Shown here: piece by piece, positions 1 to 11,350 of the stretch
How positions within the stretch are numbered: position 1 is the first letter of the stretch
How the letters are laid out: every line of letters begins with the position of its first letter
Assembly: GCF_014193375.1 (NCBI RefSeq)
Contig: NZ_JACHZF010000019.1
Coordinates: forward strand, 1-64,000
Source: Halomonas campaniensis
Lineage (GTDB): Bacteria; Pseudomonadota; Gammaproteobacteria; Pseudomonadales; Halomonadaceae
DNA length: 64,000 nucleotides
Direction: 5' to 3'
Program-made: the position numbers and the translations under genes
The notes under the pieces: model-generated
The model's database searches: none
Seen by the model: only the letters and a program-made list of their open reading frames with translations
What the model was told of the DNA's origin: nothing

Positions 1-58
1 TGGAAGCGCTGCAAGGCGTTGAGCTAACCGATACTAATGGCCCGTGAGGCTTGACCAT
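1..58 (+). rRNA. rrl: 23S ribosomal RNA, 3' end (partial)
   Basis: The first bases match the conserved 3' terminus of bacterial 23S rRNA (GCTAACCGATACTAATGG followed by CCGTGAGGCTTGACC). The rest of the gene lies upstream of the window. A spacer of about 84 bases with no recognisable tRNA separates it from the 5S gene. The exact mature 3' end is an estimate. Confidence 0.93.
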
Positions 59-142
59 ATAACACCCAAGCGGTCTGAGATGACGACCGACAGGGCCGGA
101 TACGCAGAGACGTGTCGCGTTGCCAGCATGATTCCGTTTTTC

Positions 143-259
143 GCCTGACGACCATAGCAAGCGTGAACCACCTGACCCCATGCCGAACTCAGAAGTGAAA
201 CGCCGTAGCGCCGATGGTAGTGTGGGGTCTCCCCATGCGAGAGTAGGTCATCGTCAGGC
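143..259 (+). rRNA. rrf: 5S ribosomal RNA
   Basis: About 117 bases with the complementary ends GCCTGACGA and TCGTCAGGC that form 5S helix I. The internal conserved segments ACCCCATGCCGAACTCAG and CGCCGTAGCGCCGATGGTAG are present. It follows the 23S tail in the usual 23S-5S order and is followed directly by a terminator. End positions are accurate to a base or two. Confidence 0.96.
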
Positions 260-269
260 ACCTTTTCAG

Positions 270-297
270 AAACCCCGGCCATTGGTCGGGGTTTCGT
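270..297 (+). terminator. rRNA operon terminator 1
   Basis: Inverted repeat AAACCCCG / CGGGGTTT with a short loop lies 10 bases after the 5S gene. It is a hairpin with only a weak T tract, in the place expected for the rrn operon terminator. Confidence 0.75.
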
Positions 298-356
298 CGT
301 TCTGGGGGTTTCCCATGGAGAGTCCCGGGGTGCCGGCCGCCGGGAGGCCGGCCCGA

Positions 357-370
357 TCATCGTCAGGCAC
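357..370 (+). repeat. Second copy of the 5S rRNA 3' terminus (remnant)
   Basis: Fourteen bases (TCATCGTCAGGCAC) are identical to the 5S 3' end and first flanking bases at 248-261. The following bases (TTATTCAGAAAA against CTTTTCAGAAAC) are also similar, and each copy is followed by its own terminator hairpin. This looks like the stump of a second 5S gene or of a duplicated 3' region. No other part of a 5S gene is present here. Confidence 0.65.
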
Positions 371-378
371 TTATTCAG

Positions 379-415
379 AAAAGCCCCGTGTTCGAAAGAG
401 CACGGGGCTTTTTGC
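379..415 (+). terminator. rRNA operon terminator 2
   Basis: Strong 12-bp stem AAAAGCCCCGTG / CACGGGGCTTTT with a 10-base loop, ending in a run of T. This is a typical intrinsic terminator and backs up the first hairpin after the rRNA operon. Confidence 0.88.
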
Positions 416-467
416 GTTTCGGGCGCAGGCCCGGCGCCGATGCTGTTAGACCTTGGTCTATAGTCGA

Positions 468-476
468 TGGTATAAT
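468..476 (+). promoter_or_regulatory. Extended -10 promoter element
   Basis: TGG-TATAAT is a perfect -10 hexamer with an upstream TG. It lies 37 bases before the ATG of the small gene at 513. A possible -35 (TTAGAC, 446-451) is 19 bases upstream, which is wide, but extended -10 promoters tolerate a poor -35. Confidence 0.6.
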
Positions 477-512
477 GCATCGCAACATGAATCGCGATGT
501 GAGGCCGTAGCC

Positions 513-674
513 ATGAATTCCGCCAGGATGACCTTTCCCACCATCTGGGACCAGACGAATTCCCACCGTGCTGTTGTCATGCCGCTGCTGCGTGGCATGT
601 GGCGGGGGGTAATGAGGCTTGCCGAGGCGCAGAGCCAGGCACAGGCGCGCCGGGGCTTCCTCCCGTACGTCTGA
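513..674 (+). CDS. Small basic protein, 53 aa, function unknown
   Basis: Short open frame preceded by a perfect extended -10 element and followed by a bidirectional terminator, so it has the layout of a real single-gene transcript. The start is the ATG at 513, where GAGGC lies 8-10 bases upstream; an in-frame start at 453 would sit upstream of the -10 box. The product is rich in Arg, Met and Trp and has no signal peptide or clear membrane segment. The middle (MPLLRGMWRGVMRLAEAQ) could form an amphipathic helix and faintly recalls DUF1127-type small proteins, but the family's conserved C-terminal motif is absent. I do not recognise a homologue. It could also be a noncoding transcript. Confidence 0.4.
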   Translation: MNSARMTFPTIWDQTNSHRAVVMPLLRGMWRGVMRLAEAQSQAQARRGFLPYV

Positions 675-721
675 TGCCGCTCACTGCCGCCCTCCGCAGG
701 CAGAGAAGGTCATGACCAAGA

Positions 722-749
722 AAAGCCCGGGCCATCAGGCCCGGGCTTT
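722..749. terminator. Bidirectional terminator between the 53-aa gene and gdhA
   Basis: Perfect 12-bp stem AAAGCCCGGGCC / GGCCCGGGCTTT with the 4-base loop ATCA. On the minus strand the stem is followed by TTTTC, fitting intrinsic termination of gdhA. It lies between two convergent genes. Confidence 0.85.
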
Positions 750-780
750 CTCGATCCTGGAAATGCGAAGGTGACGAGGC

Positions 781-2202
<1,422 letters not shown>

Positions 2203-2215
2203 TCACAGGAACCAC

Positions 2216-2245
2216 AATATAAAGCAATGCACCATTATGCAGCAA
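2216..2245 (-). promoter_or_regulatory. Probable gdhA promoter
   Basis: On the minus strand TTGCTG and TATATT are separated by 18 bases, with the -10 about 85 bases before the gdhA start. The 2134-2438 gap between gdhA and the DUF2721 gene is otherwise clearly richer in A and T than its surroundings and contains no gene. No specific operator was recognised in it. Confidence 0.5.
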
Positions 2246-2438
2246 CTGTATAGGTCATACGTGGATTAGACATTGATATGAACCAAAAACGCTTGAAAGT
2301 GCCGAATATGACCGCACCAAGATCGAGCATTCATTATCCTTCATAAATGTTTATTAAACGGTGCTGGCGAGATGTCGCCCCTGCAAGGGTCGCGCTGCTA
2401 TGATGTGCGGCGTTTTTTTTCCTCTGCGGAGCCCTGCC

Positions 2439-2879
2439 TTGACCCTGACGACCCCGGCGCTGCTGTTTCCCGCCATCTCGCTGCTGCTGCTGGCCTACAC
2501 CAACCGCTTCCTGGTCCTTGCCCAGCTGATTCGCAAGCTGGCGGATGAGGAGCGCAATCAGCATCAGGAGGTCAACGCCAGGCAGATCCTGCTGCTGCGC
2601 AAGCGCATCTCCCTCACCAAGCGCATGCAGCTGGCGGGGGTGCTGAGCTTCCTGCTCTGCACCCTCTCGATGTTTGCCCTCTTTCTCTCCCTCGAGCTGC
2701 CGGGCATGGTGCTGTTCGGTGTCAGCCTGGTGAGCCTGTCCGTCTCGCTGGTCTACTCCCTGTGGGAGATCCAGATCTCGACCAATGCCCTGAATGTCCA
2801 ACTGCAGGACATCGAGGACCTGTTGGCCGCTGATGCGACAACGCCGCCGGCGCGGCAGCGTTCAGGAGATGAGCCATGA
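2439..2879 (+). CDS. DUF2721 family membrane protein
   Basis: Inner-membrane protein of 146 aa from a family of unknown function. It begins with the family-typical hydrophobic segment ending LLLLAYTNRF. A charged stretch (QLIRKLADEERNQHQE) follows, then two transmembrane helices (about residues 65-110), and a polar C-terminal tail. I chose the TTG at 2439 because the family starts here and GCGGA lies 8 bases upstream; an in-frame ATG at 2361 would add an atypical basic leader. The stop overlaps the start of rlmM by four bases (ATGA), so the two genes are probably translationally coupled. The functional link to rRNA methylation is unknown. Confidence 0.82.
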   Translation: MTLTTPALLFPAISLLLLAYTNRFLVLAQLIRKLADEERNQHQEVNARQILLLRKRISLTKRMQLAGVLSFLLCTLSMFALFLSLELPGMVLFGVSLVSLSVSLVYSLWEIQISTNALNVQLQDIEDLLAADATTPPARQRSGDEP

Positions 2880-3943
2880 CCACACCCTCGGAGCTGCTGT
2901 TCTACTGCCGGGCGGGATTTGAGCCCGACCTGGCCGCCGAGGTTACCGAGAAGGCCGCGGCCGCGGGTGGGGCAGGGGAGGCGCTCTTCGCCCCCGGGGA
3001 CGGGTTCGTGCGCTTCCGGCTCGACGGTGGCGAGCCGGCCAACGCACTGCACCGGGCATTGCCCCTTGGCTCGCTGGTGTTTGCCCGCCAGAGCCTGGTG
3101 GCACTACCGCCGCTCCGGCTCTCCCGCGAGGATCGCCTCTCCCCCATCGTCGACCAGGTGGTAGCCAGCGGCTGGAACTTCGAGTCGTTCTGGCAGGAAA
3201 CACCTGATACCAACGACGGCAAGGCCCTGGCCGGGTTGGCCAAGGCGCTGGATCGACCTCTGGCGTCGCTGCTCAAGAAGCGCCGGGCACTTCGCCGCAA
3301 GGCCGGCGGGCGTCGCCTGCACCTGCTGTGGAGTGCCGGCGACCGTGTCCAGCTCGGCATGAGCTTTCCCGGCAACCGCAGCGAGATGCCGGGGGGCATT
3401 CGTCGGCTGCGCTTCCCCCATGCGGCGCCGAGCCGTTCGACGCTGAAGCTCGAGGAAGCCTGGCACGAGTTCGTGCCACGGGACGAGTGGGACGAGCGGC
3501 TGGGGGAGGGGATGCAGGCGGCCGACCTGGGTGCGGCACCGGGGGGATGGACCTGGCAGCTGGTCCAGCGGGGCATGCACGTCTATGCCATCGACAACGG
3601 CTCGATGGACAAGGGCCTGATGGCGACCGGGCTGGTGGAGCACCTCCGGGAAGACGGCTTCGTCTGGGCGCCGCCCTGTCGGCTCGACTGGCTGGTCTGC
3701 GATATCGTGGACCGGCCGGCTCGGGTGGAGGCGATGGTCGAGCGCTGGCTCATCCGGCGCTGGTGCCGTGAGGCGATATTCAATCTCAAGCTGCCGATGA
3801 AGCGACGCTGGCCGGAGGTCTCGGCGTGCCTGGAGCACCTCGCGGAGGCGCTGGCCTCGGCCGGCATTGCCGCGGAGGTGGGCTGCCGTCACCTCTATCA
3901 CGACCGCGAGGAGGTGACGGTGCACGTGCGGCTCCGCGGCTGA
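2876..3943 (+). CDS. rlmM: 23S rRNA C2498 2'-O-ribose methyltransferase RlmM
   Basis: SAM-dependent enzyme that methylates the 2'-hydroxyl of C2498 in the peptidyl-transferase region of 23S rRNA before subunit assembly. The 355-aa length is normal for RlmM. An N-terminal THUMP-like region (about residues 1-170) precedes a Rossmann methyltransferase domain with SAM motif I ADLGAAPGGWTW near residue 215. A conserved lysine lies in NLKLPMKRRW near residue 302, as expected for the K-D-K-E type catalytic set. The start overlaps the stop of the DUF2721 gene. It converges with the monooxygenase-like gene with only 27 bases between and no clear terminator. Confidence 0.94.
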   Translation: MTTPSELLFYCRAGFEPDLAAEVTEKAAAAGGAGEALFAPGDGFVRFRLDGGEPANALHRALPLGSLVFARQSLVALPPLRLSREDRLSPIVDQVVASGWNFESFWQETPDTNDGKALAGLAKALDRPLASLLKKRRALRRKAGGRRLHLLWSAGDRVQLGMSFPGNRSEMPGGIRRLRFPHAAPSRSTLKLEEAWHEFVPRDEWDERLGEGMQAADLGAAPGGWTWQLVQRGMHVYAIDNGSMDKGLMATGLVEHLREDGFVWAPPCRLDWLVCDIVDRPARVEAMVERWLIRRWCREAIFNLKLPMKRRWPEVSACLEHLAEALASAGIAAEVGCRHLYHDREEVTVHVRLRG

Positions 3944-3970
3944 CCCGCACGTGGGAAGGAGCGACGCGAC

Positions 3971-4261
3971 TCAGTGGGTCGTCGGCTCATAGATGCGGAT
4001 GCGTTCCTCCTCGGTCAGCAGCGGCAGCAGACGCTGCATGACGCGAGAGCGCTCCTCGCTGGTGTACCATTCCTTCCAGGCGCGCATGTCGCGCCACTTG
4101 GTGATCATCAGACGCCGGTCGCTGTGACCGAGCTCGACGAGACTTTCGCCGCCGACGAAGCCGCGAGCGCCCAGGGACTGGCGCATGGCTTCGCGGGCGG
4201 CCTCCTCGTACTCCTCCTCTAGCCCGGGCATGATCCGACGTTCGATAATGATCTTGATCAT
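3971..4261 (-). CDS. Antibiotic biosynthesis monooxygenase (ABM) domain protein
   Basis: A 96-aa dimeric alpha-beta barrel protein. It starts MIKIIIERRIMPG and continues with an acidic helix rich in Glu and Ala, then a central segment (ITKWRDMRAWKEWYTSEE) typical of the ABM fold. The family covers small monooxygenases, heme-degrading enzymes and many proteins without known substrate. The heme-ligand pattern of IsdG-type members is not evident, so the substrate cannot be named. It is monocistronic and divergent from tusA with about 42 bases between the starts. Confidence 0.8.
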   Translation of the reverse strand: MIKIIIERRIMPGLEEEYEEAAREAMRQSLGARGFVGGESLVELGHSDRRLMITKWRDMRAWKEWYTSEERSRVMQRLLPLLTEEERIRIYEPTTH

Positions 4262-4303
4262 CTAGCTGCTCCCTACTGATTGTTCCCAACGACGAGGCCA
4301 TCG

Positions 4304-4570
4304 ATGGTTGATCCCCGTGACACCCACCCCGAGGGTGCCCCGCCCGATTTCGAGGTCGAGCTCGATACCACCGGGCTGTACTGTCCCGAGCCGATCATGC
4401 TGATGCACAACAGGGTGCGTGACATGCATGCCGGCCAGGTACTGAAGGTGATTGCCAGCGATCCGGCAACCACCCGCGACGTGCCGAAGTTCTGCCACTT
4501 TCTCGGGCACGAGCTGATCCATCGGCAGGAGCGCGACGGCAGCTACCTCTACTTTATCCGTTTAGGCTAA
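4304..4570 (+). CDS. tusA: TusA-family sulfur carrier protein
   Basis: Small (88 aa) sulfurtransferase of the SirA/YedF/TusA fold, which carries a persulfide on a conserved cysteine. The signature GLYCPEP is present, with the reactive Cys at residue 27 followed by Pro-Glu-Pro. The C-terminal half ([20 protein letters not shown]) fits the TusA fold. The start was set at ATG 4304, which has ACGAGG 6-7 bases upstream; an in-frame TTG at 4280 has no such site. In TusA systems the carrier passes sulfur from IscS toward tRNA thiolation, but the partners are not in this window. The gene converges with the unknown gene that ends at 4597. Confidence 0.9.
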   Translation: MVDPRDTHPEGAPPDFEVELDTTGLYCPEPIMLMHNRVRDMHAGQVLKVIASDPATTRDVPKFCHFLGHELIHRQERDGSYLYFIRLG

Positions 4571-4596
4571 TCCTGTCCGCCCGCCGGGTCCGCGCC

Positions 4597-5310
4597 TCAG
4601 TCGGCCGGGGGCTCGGGGGCATCCGGCATCACCATCAGGGCCAGCGCCTCCAGGGTGGCAGGGTCCTCGCGGCGAATACGATTGGCGATCTGGCGCTGGA
4701 AGAAGTAGACCACCCGGTGGCGGCTGTGACCCGGGTAGAGGCAGGCATCGCCCGGCAGGATGGGGGTCGACTCCACCAGGCGCTCGTCCGCCAGCAGGGC
4801 CTCCACGGCGCCGTCGCTGTAGAGCCGCCAGCCGAAGACCTGCTTGAGCTGCCAGGGGGCATTCCCCTCGTCCATGCACAGGGCATGGGTGCCCTGGGTC
4901 TCGGGGAGCTGCTGGATGAGGGTGACCTGCTCGGTCTCCTCGTAGTCGAAGTAGGCGGCGGCGTGCTCGAGTTCCAGCACCTTGTGCTCGGGCGCTACCT
5001 CGAACAGCTCCTCCGTCTCGGGGTCCCGGTAGCCGACGAAGCTGCCGTGCTCCTCGTCGTCGAGGCGGTGGCAGGGCGTCAGGGCCTCCATCCAGGGAAC
5101 CAGGCCGACCACCTCACCATCCTCGCGCAGGCCCCACCCCAGCAGGGGCATGCCGTAGAGGGTGTCGGGACTGGAGGCGAGGCGATAGACCATCTCCAGG
5201 CCATCCAGCTCGGGGGCGAGGCGAATCAGGCGGCGTCGGGCTTGCTGACGCTGGCGCATGCTCTCGAGGTCGATGACCCGGGCGGAGCGGGGTGACAGCG
5301 GGATTCCCAT
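4597..5310 (-). CDS. Conserved-looking cytoplasmic protein, 237 aa, function unknown
   Basis: I do not recognise a family. The protein is acidic with no signal peptide or membrane helix. Its first 60 residues are basic (ESMRQRQQARRRLIRLAPEL). The central part alternates Gly, Trp and Pro patches (YGMPLLGWGLREDGEVVG, LVPWMEALTPCHRL), suggesting a beta-rich fold. The C-terminal third (HSRHRVVYFFQRQIANRIRR) has one likely amphipathic helix. The start at 5310 is supported by GGAGGG 6-11 bases upstream; a longer frame to 5466 would overlap the upstream DUF3080 gene. It is the last gene of a MATE-DUF3080-unknown group on the minus strand, after a gap of 115 bases that could hold its own promoter. 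Confidence 0.75.
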   Translation of the reverse strand: MGIPLSPRSARVIDLESMRQRQQARRRLIRLAPELDGLEMVYRLASSPDTLYGMPLLGWGLREDGEVVGLVPWMEALTPCHRLDDEEHGSFVGYRDPETEELFEVAPEHKVLELEHAAAYFDYEETEQVTLIQQLPETQGTHALCMDEGNAPWQLKQVFGWRLYSDGAVEALLADERLVESTPILPGDACLYPGHSRHRVVYFFQRQIANRIRREDPATLEALALMVMPDAPEPPAD

Positions 5311-5425
5311 GGTGTCCCTCCACATGCTGCGTGAACTGGCGGCCGGACAGTAGCGCACTGCGTCACTCTTGCACTCTCGCTTCCACCAATAGCACAGTCG
5401 CCCCGGGAGGTTAACCCCTGGCGCG

Positions 5426-6481
5426 TCATCGGCAGCGCCGATCGAGGCGCTCGCGCAGGGTGTCATGTCGCTCCCGGGCGGCCTGGAAGGCGGGCAGCGG
5501 CGCCTCCGGTGCCTCCAGCGAGAGCCAGCGGCGGCGATAGTCGCCGACGGCCTGGGGCCCCGAGATCTGGGCCTCGAGCAGGGTGTCGATGTCCTGGAGC
5601 CAGCGGGTAGCCGCGTCCTCGAGCCGCGTCAGCCAGGTGGCCATGTCGGCCGCCGTCGGGGAGTCCCCCGCACCGGCCGTGCGCGCGCAGCCATCGTGAC
5701 GGTCCAGCGCGACCTGCAGCAGATCGGAGGCCTCCTCGAGGCGCTGTTCGGCCAGCATCAGGGTGCGCAGCAGCTCGGCCGTGTAGGGGCGGGCCTGGAG
5801 CGCCTGCAGGTGGCCTTCCAGGCGGTCGGCATCGGGCCGGCGATCCGGCCGGAACTGGTGGCGGGTCAGGTCATGCAGGAAGGCCAGCGCATCGCGCTGG
5901 GCAGGCGGCGGTGCCAGCGACTCATGAGCCAGCGGTGAACTCGCCCGGGAGAAGCTCCTGACCCACTCGTCGGAATCGAACAGCGAGTTCCAGCTGACCC
6001 GGGGCAGCTGCTCGGTCTTGATGGCGGCGAGTCGCTCCAGGCGCTCACGGTCGGCCTCGGCGAGGCGCTCCGGGACGTCGCTGGCCAGGCAGGCATCCAG
6101 GCGCTTCCACAGCTCCAGCTCGTAGAGCCAGCGCTGGCTGGCGGGGGCCACCCGCCCCAGGGCGCTGTTGCGCTCGGCGACCAGGGTGGTGATGTGGCAC
6201 TCGCGCAGGGCGTAGACGTTGAGCATGCCGTCTCGGGTCTCGGGGATCTCCACCAGCCGTTCGCGACGCTCGGGGAAGGCGCCGATGTTGGCAGGGGGGC
6301 GGGGCTCGGGGGCCTCCATGCCCAGTCGGGCGGCGAGCGCCTGCTGGTAGTCGATCAGCAGGGCGTCACTGCTGTCTTCGCCGCTGCCGCCGCAACCGGC
6401 CAGCAGCAGGGTCGCCACGGCCGTGGCCACCCACTTCTGCCACAGGGCCGGCCTAGCTGTCGGAGAGGTCGATTCGTCCAT
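5426..6481 (-). CDS. DUF3080 family lipoprotein
   Basis: Predicted lipoprotein of 351 aa. The hydrophobic segment VATAVATLLLAG ends in lipobox LLAGC with the lipidated cysteine at residue 30. The mature part is a mainly helical periplasmic domain with the family-typical start LLIDYQQALAARLG and the region LRECHITTLVAERNSALG. Cys residues occur near AYALRECH and the extreme C-terminus (DRRCR), so a disulfide is possible. The function of DUF3080 proteins is not known. Its start lies inside the 3' end of the MATE gene (29-base overlap), so the two are cotranscribed. Confidence 0.85.
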   Translation of the reverse strand: MDESTSPTARPALWQKWVATAVATLLLAGCGGSGEDSSDALLIDYQQALAARLGMEAPEPRPPANIGAFPERRERLVEIPETRDGMLNVYALRECHITTLVAERNSALGRVAPASQRWLYELELWKRLDACLASDVPERLAEADRERLERLAAIKTEQLPRVSWNSLFDSDEWVRSFSRASSPLAHESLAPPPAQRDALAFLHDLTRHQFRPDRRPDADRLEGHLQALQARPYTAELLRTLMLAEQRLEEASDLLQVALDRHDGCARTAGAGDSPTAADMATWLTRLEDAATRWLQDIDTLLEAQISGPQAVGDYRRRWLSLEAPEAPLPAFQAARERHDTLRERLDRRCR

Positions 6482-7901
6482 GTGCCACCCCCTTGCTGAT
6501 GCGTCTCAGGCGCTCGCCGAGCAGCAGGGCCGCTGCGGTGAGGCCTCCAATCAGGCCGACCCAGTAGCCGTGAACGCCCATCGGGTCGACCAGGCCGAAC
6601 AGGCCGCGGGTTCCCAGCCAGTGGCCGCCGGCCAGTCCGACCAGCCAGTAGGCCACCAGCGTGATGAACATGATCACCCGGGTGTCCTTGTAGCCGCGCA
6701 GGGCGCCCGCCAGGTTGACCTGCAGCGAGTCCGAGACCTGGAAGATCATCGCCAGTATGACCAGCGACAGCGTCAGGCGTTGCACCGCCGGGTCATGGGT
6801 GTAGAGCGCGATCACCGGCTCCGCGGTGAGCCACAGCAGCAGGCTGTTGAGGCCGGCGACCAGCAGGGCGATCAGGATGCCGTTCCAGGCCACCCGCCGG
6901 GCCAGGCCGGGGCGCTGCTGTCCCAGGGTGTTGCCGACCCGCACCGTCAGCGCCATGCTCAGCGACAGCGGCAGCATGAAGAGGATCGAGGTGTAGTTGA
7001 GGGCCACCTGATGGGCCGCCACGGTCACCTCGCCGAGGCTGGCGATGAACAGGGCGATCAGCGTGAACAGGGTCACCTCGACGAAGATCGCCACGCCGAT
7101 CGGCACGCCCACATGGAGCAGTTCGCCGATCATCCGCCAGCGCGGCGGCGTGGGCGAGTGCCAGAGCTTGACCTCGCCGTAGGCGCGGGAGCGACGCGTG
7201 TAGAGGGCCATGGCCAGGCTCATCACCCACAGCGAGAGCGCCGTGGCGATGCCGCAGCCCAGGGCGCCCAGCGCCGGCAGACCTGCCACCCAGGCCGGCA
7301 GCCAGTCGCCCAGCAGCCCGGTCAGCCCCTCGCCGCCGTAGATCAGCACGAAGTTGCTGGGGACGTTGACGGCGAGCCCGATCAGGCTGATCCACAGCGA
7401 GGGGCGCGTATGGTTCATGCCGTCGGAAAAGGCGCGCAGCGCCTGGAACAGCGCTGCCCCGGGCATGCCGAAGGCGACCGCGGACAGGTAGGCCGCCGAG
7501 CGCGTCGCCACCTCCTGGGGGACCTGCATCAGGGCGAAGATCGGCATCACCGCGAACCACAGCAGCAGGCCGGCGGCGATGCCCAGGGCCAGCGCCACCC
7601 ACAGCGCCTGGTGGACATGGGGCCGGATGCCGGCGACCCGGCGACCGCCGAGCAGCTGGGCGACGATGGGCGTCAGCCCCATCAGGGTGCCGGTCATGAA
7701 CAGCATCAGCGGCATCCACAGGCTCGAGCCCACCGACACGGCCGCCAGGTCGGTAGCGCTGAGCCGTCCGGTCATCATCACGTCGGCCACGCTCATGCCG
7801 GCCTGGGCGAGCTGGGCGCCGCAGATCGGCAGGGCGAGGCCGAGCAGCGGCCGCGTCTCCCTGCGGCTGGTGCGGGTCAGGTTGGCGAGTGGGCTGGCCA
7901 C
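6453..7901 (-). CDS. MATE family multidrug/Na+ efflux transporter
   Basis: Inner-membrane antiporter of 482 aa with about 12 transmembrane helices arranged as two homologous halves, the normal MATE layout. The N-terminal half shows LPICGAQLAQAGMSVADVMM and the TLMGLTPIVAQLLGG region typical of NorM-type proteins, which export cationic drugs in exchange for Na+ or H+. The substrate cannot be inferred. It is first in an operon with the overlapping DUF3080 lipoprotein. An AGGATAGCC motif 43-51 bases upstream of the start recurs before several other minus-strand genes in this window. Confidence 0.92.
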   Translation of the reverse strand: MASPLANLTRTSRRETRPLLGLALPICGAQLAQAGMSVADVMMTGRLSATDLAAVSVGSSLWMPLMLFMTGTLMGLTPIVAQLLGGRRVAGIRPHVHQALWVALALGIAAGLLLWFAVMPIFALMQVPQEVATRSAAYLSAVAFGMPGAALFQALRAFSDGMNHTRPSLWISLIGLAVNVPSNFVLIYGGEGLTGLLGDWLPAWVAGLPALGALGCGIATALSLWVMSLAMALYTRRSRAYGEVKLWHSPTPPRWRMIGELLHVGVPIGVAIFVEVTLFTLIALFIASLGEVTVAAHQVALNYTSILFMLPLSLSMALTVRVGNTLGQQRPGLARRVAWNGILIALLVAGLNSLLLWLTAEPVIALYTHDPAVQRLTLSLVILAMIFQVSDSLQVNLAGALRGYKDTRVIMFITLVAYWLVGLAGGHWLGTRGLFGLVDPMGVHGYWVGLIGGLTAAALLLGERLRRISKGVAHGRIDLSDS

Positions 7902-7964
7902 GGGCGTGCGCTCCCTGCGGTTCGGCGGGTCGTGGAAGCCGGCTATCCTAGCAACTCCCGAGGA

Positions 7965-7994
7965 TTTTCGCCCGCCTGCGCGGCTCGCTATAAT
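7965..7994 (+). promoter_or_regulatory. Promoter of epmC
   Basis: A perfect -10 hexamer TATAAT (7989-7994) lies 29 bases before the GTG start of epmC. The best -35 candidate, TTTTCG (7965-7970), is weak with an 18-base spacer. Confidence 0.6.
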
Positions 7995-8023
7995 GCTGCC
8001 TTTACCCCCACCCCGGAGCTCGT

Positions 8024-8590
8024 GTGACCCACCGCCTCGACGACGTCATCGCCCTGTTCGACGGCCTCTTCCACGACACCTTCGCCACCCGGCTGGTGCG
8101 CGGCGGCGACGAGCCGCTCTACCTGCCGGCGGATGCCGACACGCCCTTCCACCGGGTGATCTTCGCACGGGGCTTCTACGCCAGCGCGCTGCACGAGATC
8201 AGCCACTGGTGCATCGCCGGCGCGCGCCGGCGCCAGCTGGAGGACTACGGCTACTGGTACCTGCCCGATGGCCGCGATGCCGACCAGCAGCGTGACTTCG
8301 AGGCGGTGGAGGTGGCGCCTCAGGCGCTGGAGCGGCTGTTCACCGAGGCCTGCGGGCGGGTCTTCCACGTCAGCGTCGACAACCTCGGTGGCGACGTGGC
8401 GGTGGACCGCGAGGCCTTCCGGGCGCGGGTGGAGGCAAGGGCCGACCGCTACCTGGCCGAGGGCCTGCCACGGCGCGCCGCCGCCTTCCGGCTCGCCCTG
8501 CAGCGCTTCTACCGGGAGGGTGACCCCCGGGAGGTCGCCATCGCCGCGGGGCGTCGCCGGCTCGAGCCGGCCCCTTTCGCCCTGGCCTGA
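8024..8590 (+). CDS. epmC: Elongation factor P hydroxylase EpmC
   Basis: Enzyme that hydroxylates the beta-lysyl-modified lysine of elongation factor P, the last step of EF-P maturation that helps ribosomes through polyproline stretches. The 188-aa length is close to the family norm. The metal-binding motif HEISH (residues 57-61) in ALHEISHWCIAGARRR and the signature DYGYWYLPDGRD (74-85) are intact. The GTG start at 8024 follows GGAG at 8 bases and the -10 box at 7989. The modifying partners EpmA and EpmB and EF-P itself are not in this window. The fused E1 gene follows after 64 bases on the same strand. Confidence 0.94.
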   Translation: MTHRLDDVIALFDGLFHDTFATRLVRGGDEPLYLPADADTPFHRVIFARGFYASALHEISHWCIAGARRRQLEDYGYWYLPDGRDADQQRDFEAVEVAPQALERLFTEACGRVFHVSVDNLGGDVAVDREAFRARVEARADRYLAEGLPRRAAAFRLALQRFYREGDPREVAIAAGRRRLEPAPFALA

Positions 8591-8654
8591 TCGCCGGCGA
8601 CCGGACCGGGCGAAGTCGACTAGGCTGAAGGCGTTCCCCCAGCCGGAGTTCGCC

Positions 8655-10850
<2,196 letters not shown>

Positions 10851-10863
10851 TGCGGGGCGCCGG

Positions 10864-11349
10864 TCAGTCGTCGGCCGCGCCGTTCATGCGCTGATGCAGG
10901 TGCAGCATCACCTCCACCTCGTGCTCCGGGCGCAGCGGCTCGAGCCCCAGCTCGCCGAACAGCTCGCCGCGCGCCCGGGCCCAGTCGCCCGGCGCCAGGG
11001 CGGCGTAGAGACTCTCCGCGGGGGCCAGCTCCACGAAGGGGTCCAGGCCATAGGTGTCGAAGAGGCGTGACAGGGCGGCCTCGTCGTCGCTGATGCCCGC
11101 CGTGTAGAGGGTGTCGCTGAAGTGGTCGTTCTCCAGTTCGCGGATCACGTCCAGCGGGCTCACCCCCATGGAGTTGAGCTCTTCCAGGCTGTACTCGCCC
11201 AGCGATACCGTCTCGGCATCGAGCCAGTCGTCCTCGGGCTGGATCAGGGTGTGCTTGACGCGCCCGTCGGGCAGCGTCCAGGCGATCGCCAGCGGCAGGC
11301 CGCCGTCCTCGCCGGTCTCGACCGCAATGAAGCCGGGTAGGTCGGCCAT
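10864..11349 (-). CDS. Degenerate RNase H-fold (DEDD exonuclease-like) protein
   Basis: A 161-aa protein. The start PGFIAVETGEDGGLPLAIAW followed by LPDGRVKHTLIQPEDDW resembles strands 1-3 of DEDD 3'-5' exonucleases (usual pattern IDxE near the start). Later segments resemble helix A (SLEELNSMGVSPLDVIREL) and the second Asp motif (YTAGISDDEAALSRLF). The first catalytic aspartate appears to be replaced by Ala9 while Glu11 is retained, so catalysis is doubtful. The start lies one base after the tatD stop, so the two are co-translated. Fold assignment is inference from patterns; the alternative is a protein of unknown function. Confidence 0.6.
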   Translation of the reverse strand: MADLPGFIAVETGEDGGLPLAIAWTLPDGRVKHTLIQPEDDWLDAETVSLGEYSLEELNSMGVSPLDVIRELENDHFSDTLYTAGISDDEAALSRLFDTYGLDPFVELAPAESLYAALAPGDWARARGELFGELGLEPLRPEHEVEVMLHLHQRMNGAADD

Positions 11350-11350
11350 G

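Noticed and set aside
6423..8027. A 534-codon frame opposite to the MATE gene, and a 745-codon frame opposite to the fused E1 gene (8370-10607)
   Set aside because: Both run antisense to confident genes and show low-complexity Gln/His/Gly composition typical of antisense reading.
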